Shown: positions 1-7,009, counted from the first letter of the stretch. The stretch: DNA of 11,398 bases from an uncultured Mollicutes bacterium (GCA_900548675.1 URLJ01000036.1:1-11398), one strand, 5' to 3'. Notes: a model not told the origin generated them from the sequence alone. Translations and numbers: made by a program.

Positions 1-17
1 AATCTATATGAAATAAA

Positions 18-45
18 TTGATATTAGTTCATTATCAATTAAAAT
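18..45 (+). promoter_or_regulatory. candidate promoter of the VWA lipoprotein gene
   Basis: TTGATA at 18-23 and TAAAAT at 40-45 are spaced by 16 nt and would start a short leader before the start codon at 85. The region is very AT-rich, so chance matches are likely. An imperfect dyad (GTTCAT at 27-32, ATGAAC at 50-55) surrounds the -10 box and could be an operator. Inferred from sequence only. Confidence 0.35.
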
Positions 46-84
46 AATTATGAACAATTTATATTATACGAGGAGGTTTAAGAA

Positions 85-1776
85 ATGAAAAAATTTTTTT
101 CGGTTTTATTTATAGGGATTATTTCTCTATGTTTAATTGGATGTAGTATGAAAGAAGGTACTTTACCTTCTGGTGATTATGGTTCTACAAGAAAAGAAGG
201 TGGGTATTTTGATGATACTGTAACAAGTGAATTAACGCCAACTTCAGATGGCAAAGATCTTAACGATAGTAGTGATTTTATTATGCCCAAAATTTTTAGA
301 GGCACTTTGAAAAGAACTTCAGGAATGCTTACCGCAAGTCTTGTAGATGATAATGAAAAATATGATTTTTGGACAAAACTAATTTCTGCATCTAATGACC
401 AACAACAAACGAACGAAAGTACAAGTTTTAATCAATATTACTCAAAGTATAGTTTTAAAACATTAGATAGAATTAAACTTGAAATTAAAGGTGTAAATAG
501 TGCTACTATTACGCTTACTGATGATGGAGAATATTTTTCATCAACAACTGATGAAAGTGGTATGGTTTATTTATTCCCTAATATGTTGAGAGCTAGTTAT
601 AATGTTAAAGTAACTTATCCAACAAATGATGGCATGAATGTTAAAGAATTTAATGTTAAAAATAATGATGTTATTTCTATTGATGACGCAGTTACAAAAG
701 AAGATAGAATTGAATTAATGTTCGTGGTTGATACAACTGGTTCAATGGGAGATGAATTAGAATTTTTGAAACTTGAAATGGATGATGTAATTTCTAAAGT
801 TCAAAAAAATAATCCTAATTCTTCAATTTCTGTTGCGTTATTATTCTATCGCGATTTTGGGGATCAATATGTTACAAAATATTTTGATTTCACAAGCGAT
901 ATTGAACAACAAAAATTAAACATCAAATTACAAAATGCTAATGGTGGTGGTGATTTTGAAGAAGCAGTGCATAAAGCATTAGCTGAAGCTGTATCTAAAA
1001 ATTGGTCTACTACGCCATCAACAAAACTATTAGTTCACATTGCTGATGCGCCTAGCCATGATAGTGATGTTTCTGCTTGGAATGCGGCCATTGTTAAACT
1101 TGCCAGTATGGGTGTTAAAGTAATAACAGTTGCATCAAGTGGTATTGATAAAAAAACAGAATACTTTTTCCGTAGTCAATCATTGTTGACAGGTGGTAAG
1201 TATATTTATTTAACAGATGATTCTGGAATAGGAAATGGTCATATAGAAGCTACAACCGAAGAAAAACCTGTAGTTGAATATTTAAATGCTTTGCTTGTGC
1301 GAGTAATTAATGGTTATCATACAGGAGACTTCGGTAAGGCGGTTCCATACTATGATGATAGTGATGTGAGCACTTTGCCAGAAAAAATGCCTGATGATTT
1401 CAGTTTTACAATTGAATGGAACAAAGGCTTAAAAGACAAATACGATTCCAAAACAGGAGAACTAGTATTAAACATAAATGTTGAGGAAACTCAAAATGAA
1501 ATAATAAAAACTAAAAAAATAGTATTGACTAAAGAAAAATTAGAAAAAGTATATGATATCCTTAAAACGATAAATTATAGTAAAGTTGTTTCAGATGAAG
1601 AGACTCCTTCTAAAACAGGCCTAAAAATAACAATTAAGGCTGAAAACTATAATTACACTTGCTATTTAGGCACTGAAGCGGATACATACATTTTTGATAA
1701 TAGTGCAAGCTACGCAATGTATATAAAACTAAATTCAATTTTAGTTGCTGTTATAAATATGCCAGAGACAAAATAA
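85..1776 (+). CDS. surface lipoprotein with von Willebrand factor A (VWA) domain
   Basis: This is a 563-aa exported lipoprotein. Residues 1-20 form a lipoprotein signal peptide with lipobox LIGC and acylated Cys20, followed by a Ser/Thr/Asp-rich linker, so it should sit on the outer face of the membrane. Residues about 128-205 look like a small beta-sandwich of the carboxypeptidase-regulatory type. Residues about 209-405 are a VWA domain: the metal-binding (MIDAS) loop is D216-T-T-G-S220, and GGGD (287-290) and DAP-x-H (321-325) follow. The last two motifs recall the VWA branch seen in alpha-kinase VwkA-like proteins, where a GGGD-x-PE stretch is usual. The C-terminal ~110 residues are not recognised. 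VWA domains commonly bind protein partners through a divalent metal; the ligand here is unknown. The start is fixed by AGGAGG at 71-76, 8 nt upstream. It appears to be a single-gene unit. Confidence 0.85.
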   Translation: MKKFFSVLFIGIISLCLIGCSMKEGTLPSGDYGSTRKEGGYFDDTVTSELTPTSDGKDLNDSSDFIMPKIFRGTLKRTSGMLTASLVDDNEKYDFWTKLISASNDQQQTNESTSFNQYYSKYSFKTLDRIKLEIKGVNSATITLTDDGEYFSSTTDESGMVYLFPNMLRASYNVKVTYPTNDGMNVKEFNVKNNDVISIDDAVTKEDRIELMFVVDTTGSMGDELEFLKLEMDDVISKVQKNNPNSSISVALLFYRDFGDQYVTKYFDFTSDIEQQKLNIKLQNANGGGDFEEAVHKALAEAVSKNWSTTPSTKLLVHIADAPSHDSDVSAWNAAIVKLASMGVKVITVASSGIDKKTEYFFRSQSLLTGGKYIYLTDDSGIGNGHIEATTEEKPVVEYLNALLVRVINGYHTGDFGKAVPYYDDSDVSTLPEKMPDDFSFTIEWNKGLKDKYDSKTGELVLNINVEETQNEIIKTKKIVLTKEKLEKVYDILKTINYSKVVSDEETPSKTGLKITIKAENYNYTCYLGTEADTYIFDNSASYAMYIKLNSILVAVINMPETK

Positions 1777-1778
1777 AA

Positions 1779-1839
1779 AAAGCTAAGAAAAAGGGTTTGC
1801 AAGCAATACGTTATTCTTTCAAACCCTTTGAAATGCTTT
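1779..1839 (+). terminator. hairpin after the VWA lipoprotein gene
   Basis: AAAGGGTTTG (1790-1799) pairs perfectly with CAAACCCTTT (1820-1829) around a 20-nt loop, and AAAGC (1779-1783) can extend the base with GCTTT (1835-1839). It directly follows the stop codon. There is no clean T-tract, only TTTCT, so it may terminate weakly or instead protect the 3' end of the transcript. Confidence 0.45.
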
Positions 1840-1855
1840 CTCATGATATGAATTC

Positions 1856-1861
1856 TATAAT
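1856..1861 (+). promoter_or_regulatory. candidate -10 box before the GNAT gene
   Basis: A perfect TATAAT lies only 17 nt before the GNAT start codon. No good -35 box sits at the normal distance (ATGCTT at 1833-1838 is poor). If it is used, the transcript would have a leader of only about 10 nt without a ribosome binding site. Confidence 0.3.
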
Positions 1862-1878
1862 TAAGGTCGTAATAAAAA

Positions 1879-2358
1879 ATGAACATTAAAATAAGAAGAG
1901 CTAAGAAAAGTGATATAGACAGAATATTAAAACTTTTAAATGAAGTTTTAGAACTACATGCTCAAATTCGTCCTGATATATTCATCAGCGGTAAAACAAA
2001 ATACACTAAAGAAGAATTGGAAAAAATGTTAAGCAATGACGATAAACCAATTTTTGTCGCTGTTAATGATGACGATGTCGTAATGGGATACACATTTTGT
2101 CAATTAAAAAGACAGCCATTTTCAACTAATATGCGCGATTTCACATCACTTTTTATTGATGATTTATGCGTTGATGCTGAATATCGTAACCTCCATATTG
2201 CGACAAAACTTTTTGATTTTGTTTATCAATATGCTAAAGATAAAAAATGCTACGATATAACATTAAATGTTTGGGAAGGGAACGATGGTGCAAGAGCATT
2301 CTATGAAAAGAAGGGAATGTTTGTAAAAGAAACACAAATGGAACTAATAATTAAATAG
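1879..2358 (+). CDS. GNAT-family N-acetyltransferase
   Basis: This 159-aa single-domain protein has the usual GNAT length and order. Residues 3-25 fit beta1-alpha1. Residues 57-76 fit beta2-beta3. Motif A is at about 96-112 (LCVDAEYRNLHIATKLF). Motif B is at 129-146, with N135 and F141-Y142-E143-K144-x-G146, typical of RimI-like enzymes that transfer acetyl from acetyl-CoA to an amine. One oddity is that the glycine usual in the R/Q-x-x-G-x-G/A pyrophosphate loop is His106 here (RNLHIA); such variants occur in the family. The acceptor cannot be told from sequence. No strong Shine-Dalgarno is seen (AAGG at 1863-1866 is 12 nt away). The tRNA-Leu gene starts 11 nt after its stop, so both may share a transcript. 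Confidence 0.85.
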   Translation: MNIKIRRAKKSDIDRILKLLNEVLELHAQIRPDIFISGKTKYTKEELEKMLSNDDKPIFVAVNDDDVVMGYTFCQLKRQPFSTNMRDFTSLFIDDLCVDAEYRNLHIATKLFDFVYQYAKDKKCYDITLNVWEGNDGARAFYEKKGMFVKETQMELIIK

Positions 2359-2369
2359 TTCCTAATTAT

Positions 2370-2456
2370 GCAAGAATGGTGGAATTGGTAGACACGTAAG
2401 ATTCAGATTCTTATATTAGCAATAATGTGTGGGTTCGAGTCCCATTTCTTGCACCA
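2370..2456 (+). tRNA. tRNA-Leu (anticodon CAG)
   Basis: A complete class II tRNA of 87 nt with encoded CCA. The acceptor GCAAGAA (2370-2376) pairs with TTCTTGC (2446-2452), then discriminator A2453 and CCA 2454-2456. The D stem is GTG (2379-2381) with CAC (2393-2395). The anticodon stem TAAGA/TCTTA (2397-2401, 2409-2413) closes a 7-nt loop with anticodon CAG at 2404-2406, reading CUG. The long variable arm is ATTA-GCAA-TAAT (2415-2426). The T stem GTGGG/CCCAT has one G-U pair around TTCGAGT. The long variable arm plus the anticodon identify leucine. Confidence 0.97.
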
Positions 2457-2540
2457 TAAAAGATAGTTTCAAAGAAACGAAAATTTGGAATATTAAAAAA
2501 AATTAAATTATTTGATGACAATAGGGAAAGGAGCGCTTCC

Positions 2541-3542
2541 ATGAAAAAAATAATAAAGACAATGGTAATGTCGCTTGTAATATTAATAACTACGTTAGGA
2601 TGTACTGGGTGTTACGAAGAGAGAATAGAGTTATATAAAAAAATTGATGAAATTGAAAAAAATCCTAATTATACATTTGTTTATGCAGAAGGGTATTTTT
2701 CAAGTAAGGAAAATATTAGTTTTCCAACATTAGTAAAAGAAAAAATTAAAAGTGATGGAAAGAACATTGGAGAAGTTAGAGAAATCGAATATTCATTCAT
2801 TCGTTATGAGGGTGACATCGCGCAATTTTATTATCGTTATGAAGTAAAAAAACAAACTCTTGGTAGACCTATCGACAATAATTGTTACGCTATTGGAACA
2901 ATTTCATACCTTGATTATTCTATTTCTATGACGTATTATAATTGTAAATATGATCAAGCTAGACTTCTAGCTCTTACTGAAGAGTATAATATATTTAGTT
3001 TTTCGGACACTGACTATAAACAAGGTGATTCAGGTTATCCTTCAATATACTTACTATTAAATAGGATTACGGGCGAAATTCAAGAAACGTATGGCATGCC
3101 AAATGTTTTATTGTATGATAATACTGAGAAAATACCTCAATATAGTCCCCCTACGGTCTATACTGAAAATGGTATAAACTATGAAGTTAGTTCAAGATCA
3201 TTGACGTTAAAAACTGAAAGTGGTGAAAAAACAATTATGTGTCCTATGGCTGAAGAAATAATTCAAAAAAGTACTGTAATGCAGAAAATTGTTTCCTTAC
3301 TTAAAGAGGTAAAACAAAGTGAAAGTTTCAAACCAGATTTGGCTACCTATTTTCTTACTAATGGTGAAGATTTATTTGTAGCAGTTTCTGAAACTTACGT
3401 CTTGTATTCTTTTGCTAGGTTACTTCATTATCCAATTATTTTTAAATGTGATTCTAGTTTAGAAAGTTTTGAATACATAGACTACAGCAAAATAATTACT
3501 TTTACTAATCCTGATGATGTAGAGATAAGAAGAAATAAATAA
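2541..3542 (+). CDS. unrecognised lipoprotein
   Basis: A 333-aa protein I do not recognise. Residues 1-20 are a basic start followed by a hydrophobic stretch, ending in TLGC with Cys21 as the likely acylated residue (Cys24 is an alternative), so it should be a membrane-anchored extracellular lipoprotein. The mature part is soluble, rich in Tyr, Ile, Glu and Lys, with no further membrane segment and no motif I can name. It has the look of a predicted beta-rich surface domain. The start is supported by AAGGAG at 2528-2533, 7 nt upstream. The gene lies 84 nt behind the tRNA and ends in a strong terminator, so it may be read from the tRNA transcript or from its own weak promoter; no convincing promoter is visible in 2457-2540. 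Confidence 0.75.
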   Translation: MKKIIKTMVMSLVILITTLGCTGCYEERIELYKKIDEIEKNPNYTFVYAEGYFSSKENISFPTLVKEKIKSDGKNIGEVREIEYSFIRYEGDIAQFYYRYEVKKQTLGRPIDNNCYAIGTISYLDYSISMTYYNCKYDQARLLALTEEYNIFSFSDTDYKQGDSGYPSIYLLLNRITGEIQETYGMPNVLLYDNTEKIPQYSPPTVYTENGINYEVSSRSLTLKTESGEKTIMCPMAEEIIQKSTVMQKIVSLLKEVKQSESFKPDLATYFLTNGEDLFVAVSETYVLYSFARLLHYPIIFKCDSSLESFEYIDYSKIITFTNPDDVEIRRNK

Positions 3543-3556
3543 TACAGTTAATAATT

Positions 3557-3612
3557 AAAAAGGCATAGTTTGACGTATTTTTAGAACGGTTAAACGATGC
3601 TTTTTTTATTTT
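3557..3612 (+). terminator. intrinsic terminator after the 333-aa lipoprotein gene
   Basis: GCAT-A-GTTTGAC (about 3563-3574) pairs with GTTAAAC-G-ATGC (about 3589-3600), with one G-U pair and one A/G mismatch, followed by TTTTTTTATTTT (3601-3612). Upstream A residues extend the base. A convincing rho-independent terminator. Confidence 0.8.
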
Positions 3613-3635
3613 GATGCGTATTGAAGATAATTTTT

Positions 3636-3664
3636 TTGAAAAAAAATAATAAAAATGATATAAT
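3636..3664 (+). promoter_or_regulatory. strong extended -10 promoter of the ABC/CAT operon
   Basis: TTGAAA (3636-3641), a 17-nt spacer and a perfect TATAAT (3659-3664), preceded by TGA at 3656-3658, which supplies the TG of an extended -10 element. The start of transcription should fall near 3671, giving a short leader with AAGGAG at 3679-3684. No obvious dyad operator is visible. Confidence 0.75.
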
Positions 3665-3692
3665 ACAAAATAGCTTAGAAGGAGATTAAATT

Positions 3693-4298
3693 ATGAAATG
3701 TGAATATTGTAGTTCTGATATTAATGATAATGTAAAGTTTTGTCCCAACTGCGGAGCTGAACAAAACAAAAATAAATATGTAATTGCTAAAGTAACCGCG
3801 AATGCACCTAGTGAAAAGCCTGGGGCAGGTCGAATAGCTTTGATGGTACTTGTGAGTTTATATTTAGCATTGCAAGTAGTATTATTCTTCGCTGTTGTGA
3901 TATTTAGAGGAATTCCCGTTGGTGAAATGTTAAAAAATGAAATATTCTTAATCATAAATATCATGTTTGCATTTTTACCGGCTCTTATTTGTTTTCTTAT
4001 ACAACTACTTTCTGGATGGATTTTGGTATTTCTAGCATTGGTAGGTATTACGGCATCAGTGCTTCTAATGATTAAAGCTCCTCTTATTTGCAAGATATAT
4101 TCTGCTGTTTTAGCCTTTTTAAATGTTGTCCTTTTGGTGTTTGTTTTCATTTTCGCCATTGTATGGCCTAATGACAACATTAACAATGCATATATTAAAG
4201 TGACAAAAGCGTATGAGAAAGAGTTTATAAGTAAAGTTGTAAATACAAATTATGAATATACCGAGTTTAAAGAAGAAGTATTAGATTATAGATATTAA
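3693..4298 (+). CDS. zinc-ribbon membrane protein
   Basis: A 201-aa protein whose first 24 residues form a zinc ribbon with C3-x2-C6 and C17-x2-C20, the double-CxxC pattern of the zinc-ribbon domains common on Firmicute membrane proteins. Three or four hydrophobic segments follow (about 47-73, 81-107, 109-130 and 131-158). The last 40 residues are charged and probably cytoplasmic. The function is unknown; in this family the ribbon is thought to serve binding or regulation. It is the first gene of the operon, 29 nt before the ABC ATPase, so it may be an accessory or sensing subunit of that transporter. AAGGAG at 3679-3684, 8 nt from the ATG, supports the start. Confidence 0.8.
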   Translation: MKCEYCSSDINDNVKFCPNCGAEQNKNKYVIAKVTANAPSEKPGAGRIALMVLVSLYLALQVVLFFAVVIFRGIPVGEMLKNEIFLIINIMFAFLPALICFLIQLLSGWILVFLALVGITASVLLMIKAPLICKIYSAVLAFLNVVLLVFVFIFAIVWPNDNINNAYIKVTKAYEKEFISKVVNTNYEYTEFKEEVLDYRY

Positions 4299-4327
4299 AG
4301 TGTATATAAAATAATACTGGAGGATGT

Positions 4328-5239
4328 ATGAATCACATTATTGATATTAAAAATTTAAATAAATCTTATGGTAATCTAAAAGCAGTTAATGATTTATCAT
4401 TTCATGTAAATGATGGTGAGTTATTTGCCTTTCTGGGTGTAAATGGTGCTGGTAAATCAACAACAATTTCTATCATTTGTGGAACTTTAAGAAAAGATGC
4501 AGGTAAAGTAATTATCGATGGAGATGACATCGATGAAGATATGCATAAGATTACTTCAAAACTTGGAGTAGTATTCCAAAATTCTGTTTTAGATGGTTTG
4601 CTCAGCGTACGCGATAATTTATATTCAAGAGCAAGTCTATATAAAATATATGGGAAAGAAGCAGAAGCAAGAATTAATGAATTAGCTGATTTACTTGATT
4701 TTAAAGCATATTTGAATAGAGCAGTTGGAAAGTTATCAGGCGGTGAAAGAAGAAGAATTGATGTCGCACGAGCTTTAATCCACAAGCCAAAAATTCTAAT
4801 TTTAGATGAACCGACAACAGGATTAGATCCACAAACACGTAAACTATTATGGGAAGTAATAGAGGATATTAGAAAAAAAGAAGGAATGACTGTTTTTCTT
4901 ACAACTCATTATATGGAAGAAGCGACTGATGCTGATTATGTGATTATTTTAGATAGTGGGAAAATTGTCGCATCAGGCACACCTTTAGAATTGAAAAATA
5001 CTTATACAGGAGATTATATTACGATATATAATGTAGAAGAAACCGATGTTGAAAAACTTCAGAAACCATTTGAACATATAAAAGATGGTTACAGAATAGA
5101 AGTAAAAAATACCGAAGAAGCACGTGACCTAATTGTTAAATATCCGCAAATATTTGTCGATTTTGAAATTACTAAAGGCAAGATGGATGATGTATTTTTA
5201 GCCGCGACAGGCAAAAAACTTGTTGGAGGTAACCTATAA
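4328..5239 (+). CDS. ABC transporter ATP-binding protein, drug/ABC-2 exporter type
   Basis: This 303-aa cytoplasmic ATPase should power the permease encoded next. All nucleotide-binding elements are present: Walker A G37-VNGAGKS-T45, Q-loop Gln84, signature L136-SGGE, Walker B ending LDEPT (159-163), followed by GLDP, and switch His194. Residues about 230-303 form the C-terminal accessory region usual in the DrrA/CcmA-like export subfamily. The length fits that family. GGAGG at 4319-4323 precedes the ATG by a short 4 nt. Its TAA overlaps the permease ATG by one base, so translation is coupled. The substrate cannot be named from the ATPase; family members export drugs, lantibiotics or polysaccharides. 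Confidence 0.95.
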   Translation: MNHIIDIKNLNKSYGNLKAVNDLSFHVNDGELFAFLGVNGAGKSTTISIICGTLRKDAGKVIIDGDDIDEDMHKITSKLGVVFQNSVLDGLLSVRDNLYSRASLYKIYGKEAEARINELADLLDFKAYLNRAVGKLSGGERRRIDVARALIHKPKILILDEPTTGLDPQTRKLLWEVIEDIRKKEGMTVFLTTHYMEEATDADYVIILDSGKIVASGTPLELKNTYTGDYITIYNVEETDVEKLQKPFEHIKDGYRIEVKNTEEARDLIVKYPQIFVDFEITKGKMDDVFLAATGKKLVGGNL

Positions 5240-6156
5240 TGATGACAATATATCAATTAACAATTAGAAATATTAAAATGTTTTTTAAGGATAAGGGAAT
5301 GGTGTTTGCTTCAATGATAACCCCTATTATCCTACTTATTTTATATGCAACTTTCCTAGCTAGTGTATACGAGAACATTTTCGTCGCAGCCTTAAAGGAG
5401 TACAATTTTGAAATTTCTAAAAAACTTCTCGATGGTATAATTGGTGGGGAAATTGCGTCATCTTTATTAGCGGTAGTTCCTATTACAGTTGCATTTTGTT
5501 CAAATGTTTTAATGGTTCAAGATAAGGTATCAGGGGCTTATAAAGATATAAGCGTTACACCAGTTAAAAAAGCGTATGTTTCAATAGCTTATTATCTAGG
5601 ATCATTTTTTACAACCATAATAATAAGTTTTGGAGCGTTGGTGGCATGTTTCTTATTCTTGTTAATCAAAGGTTGGTACTTAACATTAGGTGATGTATTA
5701 CGGATAGTACTAGATGTATTTTTACTAGGAATGTTTGGAACTGCGATTGCATCAATTGTAAATAGTTTTCTTTCAACAAATGGTCAAGCAAGCGCTGTTG
5801 GAACGGCTGTTTCAGCAGGCTACGGATTTATTTGTGGAGCATATATGCCAATTGCGGGTTTTCATGAAATACTCCAAACAATACTAGCTTTCTTGCCGGG
5901 GACATATGGAACAGTTCTGCTACGAAATCATTTTATGGGTTCTACATTTAGCGTTTTAGCAAAAGATCTTGAAAAAATGATGCCGGTAGAAAATGCTGTT
6001 GCAGTTGTCGATGGGATAAAAGATGATGTCGACTGCAGTATCTTATTCTTCGGTAAAATGGTATCACAACCAGTTATGTATGTTATCTTGACCGTCGCGA
6101 TTCTCGTTTTAATAGGTGGTTACATTTTAATTAATGTTTTGAAGAAGAGAAGATGA
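5239..6156 (+). CDS. ABC-2 type transporter permease
   Basis: This 305-aa integral membrane protein is the partner of the preceding ATPase. Six hydrophobic segments are visible (about 20-42, 71-92, 113-143, 154-180, 184-224 containing a re-entrant stretch, and 279-301). A cytoplasmic loop with the D-K-x-S-G-x-x-K-D-x-x-V-T-P pattern after the second segment is typical of ABC-2 permeases and contacts the ATPase. One ATPase plus one permease suggests a transporter of two permeases and two ATPases. It starts in the TAATG overlap with the upstream stop, and GGAGG at 5225-5229 lies 9 nt away; an ATG at 5242 is a less likely alternative. It ends with TGA, evidence that TGA is a stop in this organism. 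The next gene begins 4 nt later. Confidence 0.93.
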   Translation: MMTIYQLTIRNIKMFFKDKGMVFASMITPIILLILYATFLASVYENIFVAALKEYNFEISKKLLDGIIGGEIASSLLAVVPITVAFCSNVLMVQDKVSGAYKDISVTPVKKAYVSIAYYLGSFFTTIIISFGALVACFLFLLIKGWYLTLGDVLRIVLDVFLLGMFGTAIASIVNSFLSTNGQASAVGTAVSAGYGFICGAYMPIAGFHEILQTILAFLPGTYGTVLLRNHFMGSTFSVLAKDLEKMMPVENAVAVVDGIKDDVDCSILFFGKMVSQPVMYVILTVAILVLIGGYILINVLKKRR

Positions 6157-6160
6157 AAAA

Positions 6161-6832
6161 ATGAATTATAAAAAATTAGATTTAAATAATTATTATCGCG
6201 AAAAAGTATATCGTCACTTTTCTCGTGACTGTAAATGTTCCATTTCTATGACATCAAGAATAGATGTAACAGAACTTTATAAATACTCTAAACTTACAAA
6301 TACTAAATTCTATATTAATTTCTTATATCTGTTATGTAAGGTATTAAACTCGCGCGATGATTACAAAATGTTTTATGATTGGAAAAAAGATGAAGTATAT
6401 GTTTATGAAGTAATCAATCCAACACAGTATGTTTTTTCAAGTACAACCGAAACTTGTACGCCTGTTTATACCGTTTATAATAGTGATTACAAAACATTTT
6501 ATCAAAATGCTTTAGCGGATATTGAAGAAGCAAAAAAAGATGGGACATATAAGCTTGACGCGCAAAACCATCCTAATTGGTTTGATGCATCATTCATACC
6601 ATGGGTCAGTTATGATAGCTTTAATGTTGAGTTACCTGAAGGTTATTTATTCTTCGCACCGATTGTAAATTGGGGAAAATTTCGCAAAGAAAATAATTTG
6701 TTGATGATGCCAGTAACCGTTAGATTAAATCACGCTATTGCTGATGGATATCTAATATCACAAGTCTTTGTGCTCCTTGAAAAGGAAATTAAAGAATTTG
6801 CTGAAAACAAAAAAATTGCTTGTAATATGTAA
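6161..6832 (+). CDS. chloramphenicol acetyltransferase-fold (CAT-like) acyltransferase
   Basis: A 223-aa protein with the length and full-length layout of type A CAT enzymes, which move acetyl from acetyl-CoA to a hydroxyl. The active-site block is N-H191-A-I-A-D195-G-Y, against HHAVCDG in classical CATs: the catalytic His and the Asp that orients it are kept, while the first His and the Cys are replaced. The upstream PWVS block (147-150), a serine-bearing conserved block, is also kept, as is F-x-x-L-x-x-x-x-K-V-L-N-S-R near the N terminus. It should be a cytoplasmic trimer. It is tightly packed behind the ABC permease (4-nt gap, weak Shine-Dalgarno, probable coupling), which suggests that it acts on the same compound. 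Chloramphenicol resistance must not be assumed: many chromosomal CAT-fold proteins lack it. Confidence 0.85.
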   Translation: MNYKKLDLNNYYREKVYRHFSRDCKCSISMTSRIDVTELYKYSKLTNTKFYINFLYLLCKVLNSRDDYKMFYDWKKDEVYVYEVINPTQYVFSSTTETCTPVYTVYNSDYKTFYQNALADIEEAKKDGTYKLDAQNHPNWFDASFIPWVSYDSFNVELPEGYLFFAPIVNWGKFRKENNLLMMPVTVRLNHAIADGYLISQVFVLLEKEIKEFAENKKIACNM

Positions 6833-6855
6833 AAAAAAGAGTATTATATTACTGA

Positions 6856-6871
6856 GTTAGCAATAGCTAAC
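6856..6871. promoter_or_regulatory. feo operator copy 1 (GTTAGC-N4-GCTAAC)
   Basis: GTTAGC-AATA-GCTAAC, a perfect 6+6 dyad and the first of three similar 16-bp elements before feoA. It lies just upstream of a TATAAT (6878-6883), where a bound repressor would block polymerase. The half-site resembles the TTAGG/GTTAGC-type boxes of DtxR/IdeR-family metal regulators, which control feo genes in many Gram-positive bacteria; this assignment is an inference. Confidence 0.7.
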
Positions 6872-6877
6872 AGGAAT

Positions 6878-6883
6878 TATAAT
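6878..6883 (+). promoter_or_regulatory. candidate -10 box of the feo operon promoter
   Basis: A perfect TATAAT located 6 nt after operator copy 1. A -35 box would fall inside the dyad (6855-6861) and is poor, as can be the case for regulated promoters. Transcription would start near 6890, at the base of the terminator hairpin of the upstream operon, leaving a leader of about 120 nt that holds operator copies 2 and 3. I see no better promoter between 6909 and 7000. Confidence 0.4.
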
Positions 6884-6908
6884 AAAAAAAGCAACTTAGG
6901 TTGCTTTT
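6884..6908. terminator. intrinsic terminator after the CAT-like gene
   Basis: AAAAGCAAC (6887-6895) and GTTGCTTTT (6900-6908) form a perfect 9-bp stem with a TTAG loop. The A-run on the 5' arm and T-run on the 3' arm make it usable in both directions. It closes the ABC/CAT operon and sits between operator copies 1 and 2. Confidence 0.7.
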
Positions 6909-6922
6909 AAAAAGAAACAAAG

Positions 6923-6938
6923 GTTAGCAAGTGCTAAC
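6923..6938. promoter_or_regulatory. feo operator copy 2 (GTTAGCA-N2-TGCTAAC)
   Basis: GTTAGC-AAGT-GCTAAC; the symmetry extends to 7+7 bases (GTTAGCA and TGCTAAC) around a 2-nt centre, making it the most symmetric of the three copies. It starts 67 nt after copy 1. A TATGAA at 6939-6944 directly follows and could be a weak -10 box. Confidence 0.7.
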
Positions 6939-6942
6939 TATG

Positions 6943-6963
6943 AAAGCCCTATTTGAGGCTTTT
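6943..6963 (+). terminator. short terminator-like hairpin in the feo leader
   Basis: AAAGCC (6943-6948) pairs with GGCTTT (6957-6962) around an 8-nt loop, with only a short T stretch before an A-run. It is weaker than the hairpin at 6884-6908. It could be a backup terminator for the upstream operon or a leader structure for feo. Confidence 0.35.
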
Positions 6964-6978
6964 AAAAAATGTAAATGA

Positions 6979-6994
6979 GTTAGCCAAAACTAAC
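6979..6994. promoter_or_regulatory. feo operator copy 3 next to the feoA ribosome binding site
   Basis: GTTAGC-CAAA-ACTAAC, a 5+5 dyad (GTTAG/CTAAC) of the same 16-bp length, 56 nt after copy 2. It ends 3 nt before AGGAGG (6998-7003) and 15 nt before the feoA start codon. It is the most diverged copy. Confidence 0.65.
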
Positions 6995-7009
6995 TAGAGG
7001 AGGTTTATT

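Noticed and set aside
2466..2478. Hairpin GTTTC-AAA-GAAAC after the tRNA as terminator
   Set aside because: The stem is only 5 bp and no T-run follows it.
3686..4186. 166-aa open frame on the minus strand
   Set aside because: It lies antisense to the zinc-ribbon gene, which has a promoter, ribosome binding site and clear CxxC motifs; the antisense protein has low-complexity Thr/Asn/Lys composition and no motif.
6161..6832. Classical chloramphenicol resistance gene on a mobile element
   Set aside because: No IS, integrase or repeat borders are present, base use is like that of the neighbours, and the active-site block differs from the classical CATs.
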